From Apodemus sylvaticus (lineage: Eukaryota > Chordata > Mammalia > Rodentia > Muridae): a stretch of DNA of 64,000 nucleotides. The notes under the pieces were generated by a model. The model was given only the letters and a program-made list of their open reading frames with translations, was not told the DNA's origin and ran no database searches. The stretch covers positions 24,994,216 through 25,058,215 of the forward strand of contig NC_067495.1 of NCBI RefSeq assembly GCF_947179515.1. The letters are read 5' to 3'. How positions within the stretch are numbered: the stretch's first letter is position 1; each line of letters starts with the position of its first letter. The position numbers and the translations under genes are program-made. Shown piece after piece: positions 1 to 11,534 of the stretch.

Positions 1-137
1 CTACCTGACCATTCTAGATAGCTCTGAAGGACATTTCTAACAGCATACTCCCCAGTGCAGTGCATGAAGGCTATTCTGTGCTTATGCTATAATTTGACTT
101 CCATCTCCTAGTCCTGTCTCCATCCTCTCTGCCTTTC

Positions 138-1680
138 TTTTTTTTCTTTTCTATATTCTTTGTTTACATTCCAAATGATTTCCCCTTTCCCAGTCCTCTT
201 TTCCCCCTCCCCATATCTCCCATAAGCCTTCTTCTCTCCACCCATTCTCCAATCACCTCCCTCCTTCTTCTCTGTCCTGGTACTCCCCTACAATGATCGA
301 TCAAGCCTTTCCCAGATCAGGGCCCTCTCCTTACTTCTTCATGGGAGTCATTTGTTATGCTAATTGTGTCTTGGGTATTCAGAGCTTCTGGGCTAATTAA
401 TATCCACTTATCAGTGATTGCATTTCATGTGATTCTTTTGTGATTTGGGTTACCTCACTTAGGATGATATTTTCCAGTTCCAACCATTTGCCTAAAAATT
501 TCATGAATTCATTGTTTTTAATTGCTGAGTAGTATTCCATTGTGTATATGGATATATATACCACATTTTCTGTATCCATTCCTCCACTGAGGGACATCTG
601 GGTTCTTTCCAGCTTCTGGCTATTATAAATAAGGCTGCTATGAACATAATGGAGCATGTGTCCTTATTGCATGCTAGGTAATCCTCTGGGTATATGCCCA
701 GGAGAGGTATAGCAGGGTCCTCCGGTAGTGTCATGCCCAGTTTTCTGAGGAACTGCCAGACTGATTTCCATAGTATTTGTACCATCTTGCAATCCCACCA
801 GCAATGGAGGAATGTTCCTCTTTCTCCACATCCTCGCCAACACCTGCTGTCTCCTGAGTTTTTAATCTTAGCCATTCTGACTGGTGTGAGGTGAAATCTC
901 AGGGTTGTTTTGATTTGTGTTTCCCTAATGACTAATGATGTTGAGCATTTCTTAAGGTGCTTGGCCATCCAAATTTCTTCAGGTGAAAATTCTTTGTTTA
1001 GAACTGTACCCCATTTTTAATAGGGTTATTTGGCTTTCTGGGGTCTAACTTCTTGAGTTCTTTGTATATATTGGATATTAGCTCTCTATCAGATGTAGGG
1101 TTTGTGAAGATCTTTTCCCACGTTGTTCGTTGCCGTTTTGTCCTTTTGACAGTGTCCTTTGCCTTACAGAAACTTTGTAATTTCATGAGGTCCCGTTTGT
1201 CAATTCTTGATCTTAGAGCATAAGCTATTGGTGTTCTGTTCAGGAACTTTTCCCCTGTGCCTATGTCCTCAAGGGTTTTCCCCAGTTTCTTTTCTATTAG
1301 TTTCCATATGTCTGGTTTTATGTGTAGGTCCTTGATCTGGAGTTGATCTTAGGACAAGGAGTTAAGAATAGATCAATTCACATTCTTCTGCATGCTGACC
1401 TCCAGTTGAACCAGCACCATTTGTTGAAAAGGCTATCTTTTTTCCACTGGATGGTTTCAGCTCCTTTGTCGAAGATCAAGTGACCATAGGTGTGTGGTTC
1501 ATTTCTGAGTCTTCAATTCTATTCCATTGATCCACTTGCCTGACATTGTACCAAAACCATGCAGTTTTATCACTATTGCTCTATAGTATTGCTTGACTTC
1601 TGGGATACTGATTACCCCAGAAGTTTTTTACTGTTGAGAATAGTTTTAGGTATCCTGTTTTTTTGTTATTCCCCAGGATA
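138..1680 (-). mobile_element. 5'-truncated LINE-1, 3' end at left
   Basis: Non-LTR retrotransposon copy read on the minus strand. The left end is a T-rich run (reverse of an A tail), then the 3'UTR, then the C-terminal half of ORF2 up to a truncation near 1671-1680. It is bounded by a perfect 14-bp direct repeat, CCTCTCTGCCTTTC, at 124-137 and 1681-1694, as expected of a target-site duplication from target-primed reverse transcription. It aligns by eye with the plus-strand L1 at 12.4-14.5 kb over the whole shared stretch. Truncation and frameshifts make it immobile. Confidence 0.95.
397..1671 (-). pseudogene. L1 ORF2 C-terminal fragment, frameshifted
   Basis: Remnant of the L1 endonuclease/reverse transcriptase protein; only the region C-terminal to the catalytic reverse transcriptase core is present. 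Readable pieces lie at 998-1186, 501-968 and 397-657, the last ending at the natural ORF2 stop with residues SLISGY. A one-base loss in the T run at 1014-1018 (five T where the copy at 13636 has six A on the coding strand) gives an early stop after NPIKNGV. A second frameshift lies near 530-560. Non-functional. Confidence 0.9.
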
Positions 1681-1694
1681 CCTCTCTGCCTTTC

Positions 1695-3595
1695 AAAGTT
1701 GCTGTTTTACCAGGAATGGCCTTGTCTTACTCTGTCTTAGAGGACAATTCTTGGAGAGTCAACCCAGAATAAAGTTCTTAGAAAGATTGAGGGTCTTGCT
1801 GCAATGCTTTATTCACCACAATTGCCATTTCCTGGGCATGAAGAACTCAAAAAAATGCTAATTGGTTCACTGTTTGGGTGACAATTATCTGAGGATAATT
1901 GAGCAGAGTTAAGAATGCAGTTCGCTTCCATAGTTGCCTGTAATGCAAATGAACTGGGTCTCCAATGTACCTATAATCAAACATACACCCAGATAGACTG
2001 GCCACTATTTAACATAAGCTTGTTGTCAGCATGACCGCCAAAAATTTCCTCTGTAGTGTCATGTGGCATGGACGTCAGAGTCTCTTAATGTCTGATAATA
2101 AGAATATTTTGGAAGTTTCAAATGAGTTCATTTGAAATGGAGGCTAAAGGAATAGAGGTTGCCCATGTCTTAAGCACTGAAATTTAGAGCCAGGTACCTT
2201 TGAATATGTGGCACAAGCTTGTTCATGGAGGACATGGAAAGGTCCATGATAGTAGCTGTTAATGCTAGAAGACTCTTTGCTTTTGTTCCTTGCTCCCTTA
2301 GAGAGCACATTAACACCTGACCTGAAAATTACAATCTGCTTATCAGGAAGGGTGAGGATGCTTGCTAAGTGGGAGAAATGTGTATCAGTCTACTGTGAGT
2401 TTGGTGAACGTTAGCATGGGTTATCTGTGAGTACTACATACTATAATCATGATAATTACCTAAAGTAAAGGTAAAGAAAGATGATTTTGCTGAGTACCTA
2501 AAAAGCTTTCCTGCACAGGTGAAATTTTCGTGAGTGAATGGTCTTTTTTTTTTTTTATTATTTTATTTTTTTATGCAGGGTCACACTATGTAGCCCAGGA
2601 GAGTCCTTGAACTTGTTTAAACTCAAACCTTTTTACATAAAGATAAAGAAAAAGAACTAAGTAAAGAGAAAAGAAAAGTCTCTAAAGCAGGCTAGGAGTG
2701 AATGAAATCATTTTTATCATGATGTGATGCATGCAGATGCCATTCAAAAACTTGTTTAGTTTGAGATGACAAAAAGGAGGAAGAATGGCAAATCATTAAG
2801 TTTAACACAACACTCCTTATTCAAGGCACGAGTTGTTTGCGGGCCCTCATAAACATAATAAAAAGGCTCCTAACATTTGAATGAATCGTGTGCAGAATCT
2901 GGTATAGGAAGATAAATGGAAGCTCATTGGAGTGCTCCAAATGCTGCCAGGGAGAATGATCGATGATAGCCTTGCTTTTGGCTTCAAAGACGTGCATTTA
3001 TTAAGCATGTGGCAAGCAAACGTAAGAATCAGATAGCAAGCAGCAGATATATAGATGCAGAGACGCCATCAAATTGGCCACTTAACAACAACGGACAGCA
3101 ATGACTGCAGCAGCTGAACTGAGAAAGCAAGTAAATGCAACATCAGCAAATCAGGTGATAACAACATCTAGCACACCCAATAAGACAGATGGATAGTTAA
3201 TACAGCGAATGGCAACTCATTGAACAATTATTTACACAGCTATCACAAACAGCAGAAAAGAGCTGCTAAAATATTTTGAAAAAATGGTTTTTTTGTGGTT
3301 TTTCTTTTTTTCTTGATTAATAAGTGAATAGAAAAGGCTATTCAAAAGTCTGTGGGCAGTGCAGTTCTCAACAATGTAAAATAGGTATGAACGAAGGAAA
3401 CCAAGGAAATACACTTCCCATTGGGATGGATAGTGACTTGGAGTGCTGATGTACTTCCTTGCTTTTTAAAAATCTCCAACTTCTCTATATTTCTTTAATA
3501 TCAGTTTCAAAGACATTGCTGATGTTAAAAAACAATGTAAGACTTGGTCCCAGAATGAGTTTAATGAGTCCCAGCCATCCATACTTTGTTTGGTA
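1695..3595. other. Mostly unique AT-rich DNA
   Basis: No gene recognised. The only repeat seen is a decayed minus-strand B1-like piece at about 2530-2615, starting with a T-rich run and containing the block matching the B1 'agacagggtctcactatgtagccc' region in degraded form. Open frames here are short and start and stop at random. Confidence 0.5.
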
Positions 3596-3600
3596 TATTT

Positions 3601-3735
3601 TAATTAAATTATTTTATTTATTTACATTCCAAATGTTGCCCTTTGACTGATCCTAATCTCCTAGAGTTCTTCACCCTATTTTCCCTCTTCTTTGTCTCTG
3701 AGAGGGTACTACCCCACCAACCCCTTTATTGCTAA
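3601..3735 (-). mobile_element. L1 3' end fragment
   Basis: A minus-strand L1 3' end: an AT-rich stretch, then the motif TTTATTTACATTCCAAATG that recurs at the 3' ends of the other L1 copies in this window, followed by a pyrimidine-rich 3'UTR block. No ORF2 remains, so only about 130 bases of the element are present. Confidence 0.7.
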
Positions 3736-3739
3736 TTGT

Positions 3740-5290
3740 TTTATGTTTTAATGGCACTTTAAAAATAATATTTGTGTTTATTATTTGAAAACTGCCTGCA
3801 TGCATGCAGTGTGTTTTGATCTGATCTACCCCTCCTCTCTGTTCCCTGAGAACCGACAGCTGGTCTCCCTTCCAGCACTTTGGTTGTAGGAATCAATCTC
3901 AAATTCACCAGGAAACCCTCTCACTGATGGCTAGATTTCATAGCTCTATAAGGTGCTATGCAGGCTTCTGGGGGAGAGACAGCAAAGATCACAGGGTTCT
4001 AATTAGATCTCTGCTTGTTTTCCATCTTGTTTAGAAAGAAAAGAATTGGCTTGGTTATTCAGCTTTTCAGCTTATGAGATGGCCATGCTGCCTATTGCAC
4101 TAAAGCTGCCTTCAGTTGTTCCATTTAACAAATACCAACAAAATGCTTCCCTCTTCTCTCTGGCTTTAAAATACTCCAAAAGTTGGAGGATGTGCTTTGC
4201 ATGACTGGGAACTTAAAAAGCAGGGGCTAAAGGTGCTGTAAGTTTAAGAATACCCCCAAATGAAAATTCTGTATTTTCAGCCTTCAGGGGTTGAGGCAGC
4301 ATGATCACATGTTTGAGACCAACCTAGACTATAGAGAGCATTCTAAGCCAACCAGGGCTATACAGCAAACATGAAACCAAAACAAACAATTATGTAATCA
4401 ACAGATTCAGAAAGATCAAGAAAGACATAAATAACTATTAATATATTATCTTAACGTGATTTTTCTCTTTTCTAATATGTCTTGCCCTTGAATCTTTCTG
4501 AATAATGGTGCCGGCTGTGAGCCTGACATTCTATGAAAAACATTGCATTACTATAATTGTATTTCAGTGGCACAGTATCATTTAAATAGTCCCCTCTATA
4601 TTATTCAGACACATTAAAGTATTATCAGGACTCAGTCTTTGAATAATAAAAACTTTCCTGCCATTACTCATCATATTTAGTGTAGGCAGCTTCATTGTGC
4701 CCATATTGCTAGCTCCTTTAAGTACAAGAAATTGGGTTGTTTTCCTATGCTCTCAGTTTCCATGGCTACAGTATTTTCTGAACTCCAAAGTGAGATTGGG
4801 TGATCATTTGAAACTGTGTTCATACTTTTTGATACTGCTTTCTTTAAAAAGTAAAAATCTCCCATTAAATATGGGCTAGAGTTAGTGGCTTGTGCTTAAC
4901 ATATCTGTGGAGAAAGTGACCAAAGGTGCCTGAGCTCCTAGACTAGATCATAAGAAGTATTGCTCCCTGCCCTTGGTCTCTTAGATCTCTCACTACCAGG
5001 GAAGCTGACTGGAAATCTGTGAAAGGAGTCAAACAACTCTAGGGAAAGAGCCACATGACAGGAAATAAGGCCTCTTGACAGCAGTCACATAAGGGAACCA
5101 ACCATCTTAGAACCATCTTTTACCCTCAGTCAATCTTTGGGCATCTGCATGCTTGCTGAAGCCCTAACTCTATCCTCAGAAGAGACCCCGAGGCACAATT
5201 CCTAAATTATTGCAACATTTCTAACTGAAATAACAATGCTGATTATTTTGAATCACCAAATGTTAATGTGTTACATTGAGAAATGTAGAA
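3740..5290. other. Unique DNA with a decayed B1-like SINE
   Basis: A weak plus-strand B1-type SINE lies near 4290-4385: the order gaggcagcatgatca, gaccaacctagactata, aaccagggctatacagcaa follows the B1 body. The rest shows no gene or repeat that I recognise. Confidence 0.45.
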
Positions 5291-5292
5291 GA

Positions 5293-5665
5293 TTTCTCTT
5301 CCTTGTTAACTTGACTGGACTTGGAATCACCTAGACCATACCTCTGGGCATGTCTTGGAGGGGGTATTTCCTGAGACATTGAATGGAGGAGATAAAACCC
5401 ATTCTGAATGTGGGCTGCACCATCCCTATGCATTGGACTCTCAGACTGAATCAAAAGGACAAAGGAAGCTGAACGTCTTCATCCAGCTCACTGTTTTCTA
5501 GCTGCAGTCACAAGCTAACCAGCTACAGCATGATCCTGCTGCTGTGCCGTCTCTGCGATGATGCACAAGACCTTCAAAGCATTAGTCCACATAAAGCCTT
5601 CCTCCTTTAAGTTTATTCTTGTCATTATTTGTCATAGCAAGGAGAAAGGTAAGAAGTCTACTAAC
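5293..5665 (+). mobile_element. Old LTR of MaLR/ERVL-like type, copy 1
   Basis: Begins near a GTTAACTTGACTGGA block, then carries GGAATCACCTAGA, CTCTGGGCATGTC and GAATGTGGGCTGCACCATCC. The same ordered blocks appear at 24.6-25.2 kb (plus) and, reversed, at 11.5-11.9 kb. It ends in a degraded 'cataaagccttcctcctttaag' polyadenylation-signal region. I recognise it as a recurrent rodent LTR-type repeat but cannot fix the family name. Confidence 0.6.
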
Positions 5666-5754
5666 AAAATAGCTTATCACAGGATGTGATCAGTGGAAAA
5701 CTACTTCGAAAGATTTCTGATCATGTAGTATTGAAAAAGAGACAGAATCTAGAC

Positions 5755-5893
5755 CAGTGACTCTCAAATTGTGGGTCATAGCTCCTTTGGCAAACTTCTA
5801 GCAACAAAACAATTTTATAGTTGGGGTCATCATGATATTGGGAGCTGTATTAAGGAGTCACAGTGCTAGGAACGTTGAGATTGAGATCCACTG
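5755..5893 (-). mobile_element. Complete URR1-like hAT element
   Basis: Non-autonomous DNA transposon about 139 bp long. The ends are inverted repeats CAGTGACTCTCAA and TTGAGATCCACTG. It is flanked by a perfect 8-bp direct repeat, ATCTAGAC, at 5747-5754 and 5894-5901, which is the diagnostic duplication length of hAT transposases. The interior (gggtcatagctcctttgg...gttggggtcatcatgat) matches the URR1 family, which also occurs at 41.2 and 57.9 kb here. There is no coding capacity; it would have depended on a Charlie-type transposase. Confidence 0.85.
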
Positions 5894-5901
5894 ATCTAGA
5901 C

Positions 5902-7870
5902 TATACAGTTGACACATAATGGTAAGAAAACTAGATTCCAGGTCAAATTCTACAAACATAGCAATAGGAGAAATTAGATTTAACATTAAGGAAATTGCTT
6001 AACCTCACAGTTTTAATTTTTAAATGGAGTCTATTAGGAGTCTGAAATATAATAACTAAAGTAGCTAACTTCTCAAAACCAATTTATACTATTTTCATAG
6101 TGGTAGACTTTTGTCATTGAGGATTTTTTTCTTACTTCATGATAAAGGCACTATATAGTGCCAAAAAATGTATAATCATTTCATCTGTGTAGGAAGCAAC
6201 ATTTTCCCTGTGTTGGAAAAGTTAGAAACTAGACTAGGAGAAGCTCTCTATTCTATTTTTCTCTTCAAAGCTATTTTCATGAAAACCTTTTCAAAAAATT
6301 ATGGTGCCACGGTTTATATCTGACTTAATGCCTGTTGTTAGTTCATTTTGAACACAAGGTTTCAATTCTAATAATTGAGAATAAGAAAGCAGCTAGAGTT
6401 CCACAGTTCTGTGCCAGCATACTAAATGCTGGCAGCCATTTTGCTGAAAAGTTGAGCAATACATCTTCCCATGTATGCAATAGATTTATTCCACAGTGAT
6501 TTTGTATCATTTAGGTAAAAAAAAAAAAACTATCTGTTACCATACTACTTAATCAAAAACTGTGTGGGCGCTCCTTTTCCTTAATTACATCTATTTCAAA
6601 ACTCATCAATTTTCTTGATTTCTTAAGCAATCAAGATAAATGAATCTAATTCATATCTGCTGTATATTGTTCTGCCCAGTGTTCTGACAGCTATCAAGAG
6701 AATCAGCTCAAAGCCTACAATTTAGTTAGTTGACCGGTAATTTTCACAGCACAAATCTAGATAATTGATATAAAGCTGACACAACTGTAGTACTGTGAGC
6801 AAGGCAGTTATTTCTGGCTTAAGGCTGCTTCACCTTGCTGCCAGTTTTCTTATATGCATAATCAAGGTCCTGGATCACTGTTGCTATGGCAACCATCACT
6901 ATATATTACACTAAAATCTGGTATTGAAATGTACAAGAAGCACGAGGCATAAATTTTTCATATCTCTTCCAAGTTCATTTTTCATGGCTTCATGGAGCAA
7001 TCCAACATGAAACATTTGAGTTTTCAGAATCATGAATATATATTCTCTCCCTTTGAGCTTATGTGACTGAAATAGCAATTCACCATCAAACAGATTTAAT
7101 GTGTTGCGGGCAATTAGACTTTCTTTCAAAGCAAAGGGTGGAGATTGCATTTGGTGGTCTTCTATAGAGCTCATCTGTCTCTCTTCCTCCATGGTATCAT
7201 GAGAATTAGCCTTCCGATTCCAAATTGCTGTGAGAACAATGTGTGGAGATTGCAAATGAGGCGTGACATTTTTTCCTTCTACTCAATAAGGAGTAGATAA
7301 ATGTTGAGATTCATGTGCTCCTCTCTGTTTAATTCATATGACAAAGACAGGGGCTTCTTCATCGACGATTGATTGCTCCTCCTCTGCCCTTATTATAGCA
7401 GTTACTACGTGATGGGCTTGGCACTTTGATGAGACACACTGTTCTCATTATTGCAATCACTGGCATTAAAATAATGGGGAATAAGGATGTATACTAAAAT
7501 TAAATACAGAGAATGAAAATGGATTTTAAAAATGAGTGAACCCAGCAACTACCAAAGATGCACCTGGAAAGAATTGTGCATTAAGCACGAAGTGCTCATA
7601 TAGGAGAGAGACCCACACTCAAGGATCGGACCCGTTTAATTCCCTGCAGTGCTCTTCTTTTTCTATGGAGAGATTATGTAACTGGAAATGTCATAAAAAA
7701 AAAGGAAGCACAACACAGAGAAACCCTATTGCTGCTGGCCTGCTGTGCATTTTTGCAAACATTTTCTAGATGCAAAGTTGGCATTTAAAAAAGAGCTCAT
7801 AATACCCATTAGCAAGACTGTAAAATAGTCTAAGAATTTGTAAAGAACTCAAAGATATGGACTTTGGGGA
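5902..7870. other. Long repeat-poor stretch, possible conserved non-coding DNA
   Basis: Nearly 2 kb without a recognisable SINE, LINE or LTR, which is rare in this window. It holds an X-box-like motif (listed separately) and a 114-codon minus-strand frame at 6911-7255 that resembles no family I know and is probably chance. The sequence gtggagattgca occurs twice, near 7139 and 7240. Confidence 0.4.
6853..6893 (+). promoter_or_regulatory. X-box-like (RFX) palindrome beside an octamer-like site
   Basis: GTTGCTATGGCAAC at 6880-6893 is a near-perfect inverted repeat and differs by one base from the RFX-family consensus GTTGCCATGGCAAC. About 17 bases upstream, TATGCATAAT at 6853-6862 resembles a POU/octamer-type site. 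Whether it binds anything is inference; the sequence motif is what is seen. Confidence 0.4.
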
Positions 7871-7871
7871 T

Positions 7872-8025
7872 TTTGTTGTGTTGTTTTACTTTTTGAAACA
7901 GACATATACTGTAGCCCTCTCTAGCTGATCTTGAATTTATAGTAACGATCCTCCCCCTGCCTCCCCTCCCTTCCCAGAGTTCTGGGATTATAGACATGAG
8001 CCCACCATGCCCAGATAGACTTAAA
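7872..8025 (-). mobile_element. B1/B4-type SINE, diverged
   Basis: Minus-strand SINE: TTTTTGAAACAG, then GTAGCCCTCTCTAGCTGATCTTGAA, ending with TTCTGGGATTATAGACATGAGCC, which is the reversed B1 A-box region. Heavily mutated. Confidence 0.7.
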
Positions 8026-8029
8026 AACC

Positions 8030-8880
8030 TGCTTTGATACCAAAGATGATTCTATATTTGTAACATCTTTTCATTCTATGATTCCTTTTGATGGAAAGAC
8101 CCTTCAATTCACTAAATGATATTGTTAGCATATGACTTGAAAAGAAGAATCTTATTTTGCCTCATTTTTATCTTATTTTAAAATTTCTAGGATTAAATTC
8201 ATGAACTTCACAGAAATAAATATAAATTAATTAATGAAAATGCCTTTGAGCCGGAAATATAAGACAGATGAGTGAATTCCATTTAACCGTCTTTGCTTTA
8301 ACTCAAATACTGAAAGCAAATTCCATCTACTCAAACATCTCATTGTATAAACATCACAAATGACAGGCTATAGAGAACTCAGCAGTTTCGCCAAAAGTCC
8401 ATATCGAGGAAACTGCTTACCTAGAGTGAATTTCTAAAATTGATGTGCAATGGAGCTGGAGAAAATATCCCCCCACCTGGAGGACCAGTGTTTGACTTTC
8501 CCCACCAGGAGTCACATTTATCCTAGTGCCTGAATGAACAGATCTTGCCTTCCTGCTCATTTTGTTGGCCCAGGGCCTGCGTTCCTGGTAAAAAGACACT
8601 CAGTCAACAAGGCAAGTCAGAGCAGATCAAGGTCTACTCTAGACAGGTTATAGGGTTTTTTTTTTATTATAGGCAAGAGTTTGATTGGACAGTGTTTTAG
8701 ATGGAGAAGGAGTAATAAAAACTAATCAACATTAAAAGCAGGATCTTAGAAATATTTTACGCCTTAAAAATGCACACATTTTGGTGACTAGGAAAACAAA
8801 ACAACATCTAACCATAATGAAAACATTTCTTAAATTTTGTAAGTTTTTTGTTTCTTAAATTTTCATTTATTGTGATTATA
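8030..8880. other. Unique DNA, no gene seen
   Basis: AT-rich, with no recognisable repeat except a short T run near 8654-8664. No open frame of interest. Confidence 0.4.
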
Positions 8881-8884
8881 TGTT

Positions 8885-9345
8885 ATCTAAAAGGCACGTG
8901 CATGGCACAGAGCACATGTAGAGGTCAGCGGTCATCAGGCTCACAAGGCAACCACTTTAATCCATGGAGCCATCTTGTAGGACCTTTTTTGTTTTGCTTT
9001 GAGACAAGGTGTTGTTAGCAAAGACTCCTTCGTCCTTTCACGAGCTTGCTTTAGCAGAGCATCCTTTCACCTGTGCCTGCTTCAGCTAAATGTTCCTTCA
9101 CAAATTTTCCCCAGCAAACCCCCATCCAACTGACTTTCCAAAGAACCCTTACATTTCCACTTCAGCAAGGTGTTATGTACTCCAGACTGGCCTCAAACTT
9201 GTTATGGTGATGAGGATGACCTTGAGCTTCTGGTCCTTCAACTTCAACCTCTCCAGCAATGGGATTATAGGGTGTGCCATCATGCTTATTTTTTCTGTGG
9301 TGCTGGGGACTAAACCTAGGACTTCATCTTGCTCATATCAGATAC
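8885..9345 (-). mobile_element. B4-family SINE interrupted by a 152-bp insertion
   Basis: The B1-like half of a minus-strand B4 starts at TTTGAGACAAGGTGTT (8998-9013) and resumes at TATGTACTCCAGACTGGCCTCAAACTTG from about 9174. It then gives GGGATTATAGGGTGTGCCATCATGC and the tRNA-like half GTGCTGGGGACTAAACCTAGGAC near 9300-9330. Upstream, 8885-8985 (catggagccatcttgtagg) looks like another decayed B2/B4 piece. The interruption at 9014-9165 is listed separately. Confidence 0.65.
9014..9165. repeat. 152-bp insertion with 9-bp flanking repeat and ~30-bp internal repeats
   Basis: The block splits a B4 SINE and is flanked by the direct repeat CAAGGTGTT at 9005-9013 and 9166-9174. Inside, the phrases CCTTTCACGAGCTTGCTTTAGC, CCTTTCACCTGTGCCTGCTTCAGC and CCTTCACAAATTTTCCCCAGC form three imperfect copies of a unit near 30 bp. 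There is no A tail and no inverted terminal repeat. It could be a transposed fragment or a local expansion by replication slippage; I do not recognise it. Confidence 0.55.
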
Positions 9346-9477
9346 TGTTCCAGATGTGGACTCAAAAATTAAGACAAAAAGTTTATGGTCTCTTGGTGTA
9401 TTTATGTAACTGGTATGCATATATGGAAATGCATAGTTAATATACACCCTAGCCCCCTGAATATATATATTTTACGG

Positions 9478-9670
9478 GGACAATAAGATGGATCAGTGTG
9501 TTAATGTGCTTGCCACCAAGCATGACAACCTTCATCTGATACCTCACATCCCTATGGTAGAGAAAACAAACTTCAGAAAGTTGTCCCTTGATCTCCACAC
9601 AAGTACTCCAGTGATGTATAAGCACACACACACATATACCTATCAAATGGATACAATAAAAAATTAGAGA
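9478..9670 (+). mobile_element. B3/B2-family SINE, diverged
   Basis: tRNA-derived head AAGATGGATCAGTGTGTTAA, then GTGCTTGCCACCAAGCATGACAACC, AGTTGTCCCTTGATCTCCACAC, and a CA-rich end followed by an A-rich tail near 9655. The order matches the B2/B3 body. Confidence 0.75.
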
Positions 9671-9784
9671 AGCTTCAAGAAAGAAAGCAAAGAGAGATAC
9701 AAATGAGTGAAACAAGTGCTCATTGCTTCCTGAAGTGTCTTCCAGGAGCACAGCGGTAGTCAGGAATATGTCTCAGGACATCCT

Positions 9785-10102
9785 TTAGTAACATGCCTTC
9801 TTTCTCCTCATAGCTACTGGGAGTATTGCCTGCTGGTCCCTTGCTGCTGCTACCGTTTTTGCCTGGGATGCTTCCCAGATTAAGGTTATACCTTCTCTCT
9901 GGATTCTAAAGGCCTCTATGCAAATAGACTGTGACCTCTGTTGTAAAGTTCTTTGCAGCTCCACTCTTTCCCAATATAGGCACCAATCCTGGCAAACTTC
10001 CTGCACATACTTCTCCATGAGAGGGTAATCTGGGGGAATCAAAATGGCCCAGGATCTAATCAACAGCTCCATAGGCTCAAAAGTCTGACATGTGTAGCAC
10101 AT
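9785..10102 (-). other. Unrecognised 105-codon open frame
   Basis: An ATG-initiated frame, preceded directly by an in-frame stop, runs 105 codons. The predicted protein is rich in Q, R, E and A in its second half (a possible helix) and has W/C-rich spacing in the middle (QDWCLYWERVELQ). No promoter or splice context is visible. It could be a remnant of a retroelement internal region or chance; I assign no function. Confidence 0.15.
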
Positions 10103-10109
10103 TTGTTAG

Positions 10110-11530
10110 AATGTATTTGAAAGTTTCGGTGGTATCAGCTAAAGCTGCCATGTTTATGTAACACCGGGTATCCACATGTTTATTCCCAATGAGCCTTGTG
10201 AAAAGGAAGACACCAGCATTTTTCTGTAGCCAACTACTTGTAGAAAGTCAAATCATCATCCCCAGCATTAAGTCAGAATAAAGAGTCACTGTCATATGAT
10301 TCAAGTGTGTACTGGCAGAAGGTAAAGACAGATGAAACTTTCAGAGTTGTAGTGAGGATGACTGTGATGTGCAAGGGAGTGGGAACTAATGTCCAGGTAG
10401 GATTCCAGTGAGGGGCTACCCTAGGGAACTGTTATCCAAAGATGGACGGAGACAGATCTCCAGGACACTGGAAACAAATCACGATTACTTTCCTAATACA
10501 ACCTACAATTCAGATCACATACCAAAACATCGCATTTGAAGTTCTCATTGACATAATTCAGGTGATCTAAAACAACAACAAAATCACTTCTCTGCGGACT
10601 ATCAGTGTTGTGTGACTACTACTCTATCAAAGTTGTGTCACAGACTTTTAATGCCTCATGAAACTGAACTTTGCACTGGCAACATTCTTTTCTTCTGAGG
10701 AAAGAATGGAATGGTGGAAATGAGGAAAGAAAAGAATGGTTTGAATGGAAATCTGTGAAAAGTGGCTACAGAGTACTTTGGTGACCATGAAAAATGGTGA
10801 GGGACTTGTGCATTTTCAGTGCAAAAATAACAACAAAAACAACAACAACAAACCTCACCTTGGTGAGCAAAAACAAGCAGATACTTCAAGTTGGATGACA
10901 TTTTTCCCCACAGTTCTTTATTGAAGTTTTTCACAATTGCCAAAATTACAAGGAATTAAGAAACCTTTCTATACATTGGTATATGACTACATTGTTAGTT
11001 ATCCAGAGAAAAAAATATTATTCAGGGACCACACCTAGCTCACTCAAAACTATCATATGAATATTGCTCTCAGTAATCAGATACAAAAGTTTGGTCTAAG
11101 GGGGATGAAGTGGGTATTCCATGATCATGTTAGGCTTTTTTTTTTTTGAGAAATTAGCATAGATATATATTTACCCCCAGAAAGGGCACCGGAAGGCAGA
11201 CCAAAGTAACAATTTCACTTTAAGTGTAGCTTCTTGAACCAATGAAATTATTGGGTTTACTTATGGGATCATGAATGAATGATTACTTATAGACCCATGG
11301 GAAACTTCAAAAATGCTCTGTCTTCATAAAATCTCACCCATTCCAAATAATGGGATACAAATAATAGCTACATCATGAAGTCTCACTTCCTGTAAGCCCT
11401 CTATTTCACCTACATCCTAACATCACCCAAGCTAACTTGCCGTGAGGTGACAGTAGGCAGGAATCCCTTGTGAGGGTCCTGTGACCGTTATGCCCCCTCC
11501 TTTGACTAGGGTATGTCAATAGCACTATAT
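10110..11530. other. Unique DNA with a small CAA-rich run
   Basis: No gene or transposon recognised. A CAA/AAC-rich run lies at about 10825-10855, which makes a meaningless minus-strand frame with clustered C and F codons. Confidence 0.4.
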
Positions 11531-11534
11531 AGCT

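Noticed and set aside
6911..7255. 114-codon minus frame in unique DNA
   Set aside because: No family resemblance or supporting signals; within chance for 2 kb of non-repetitive DNA.
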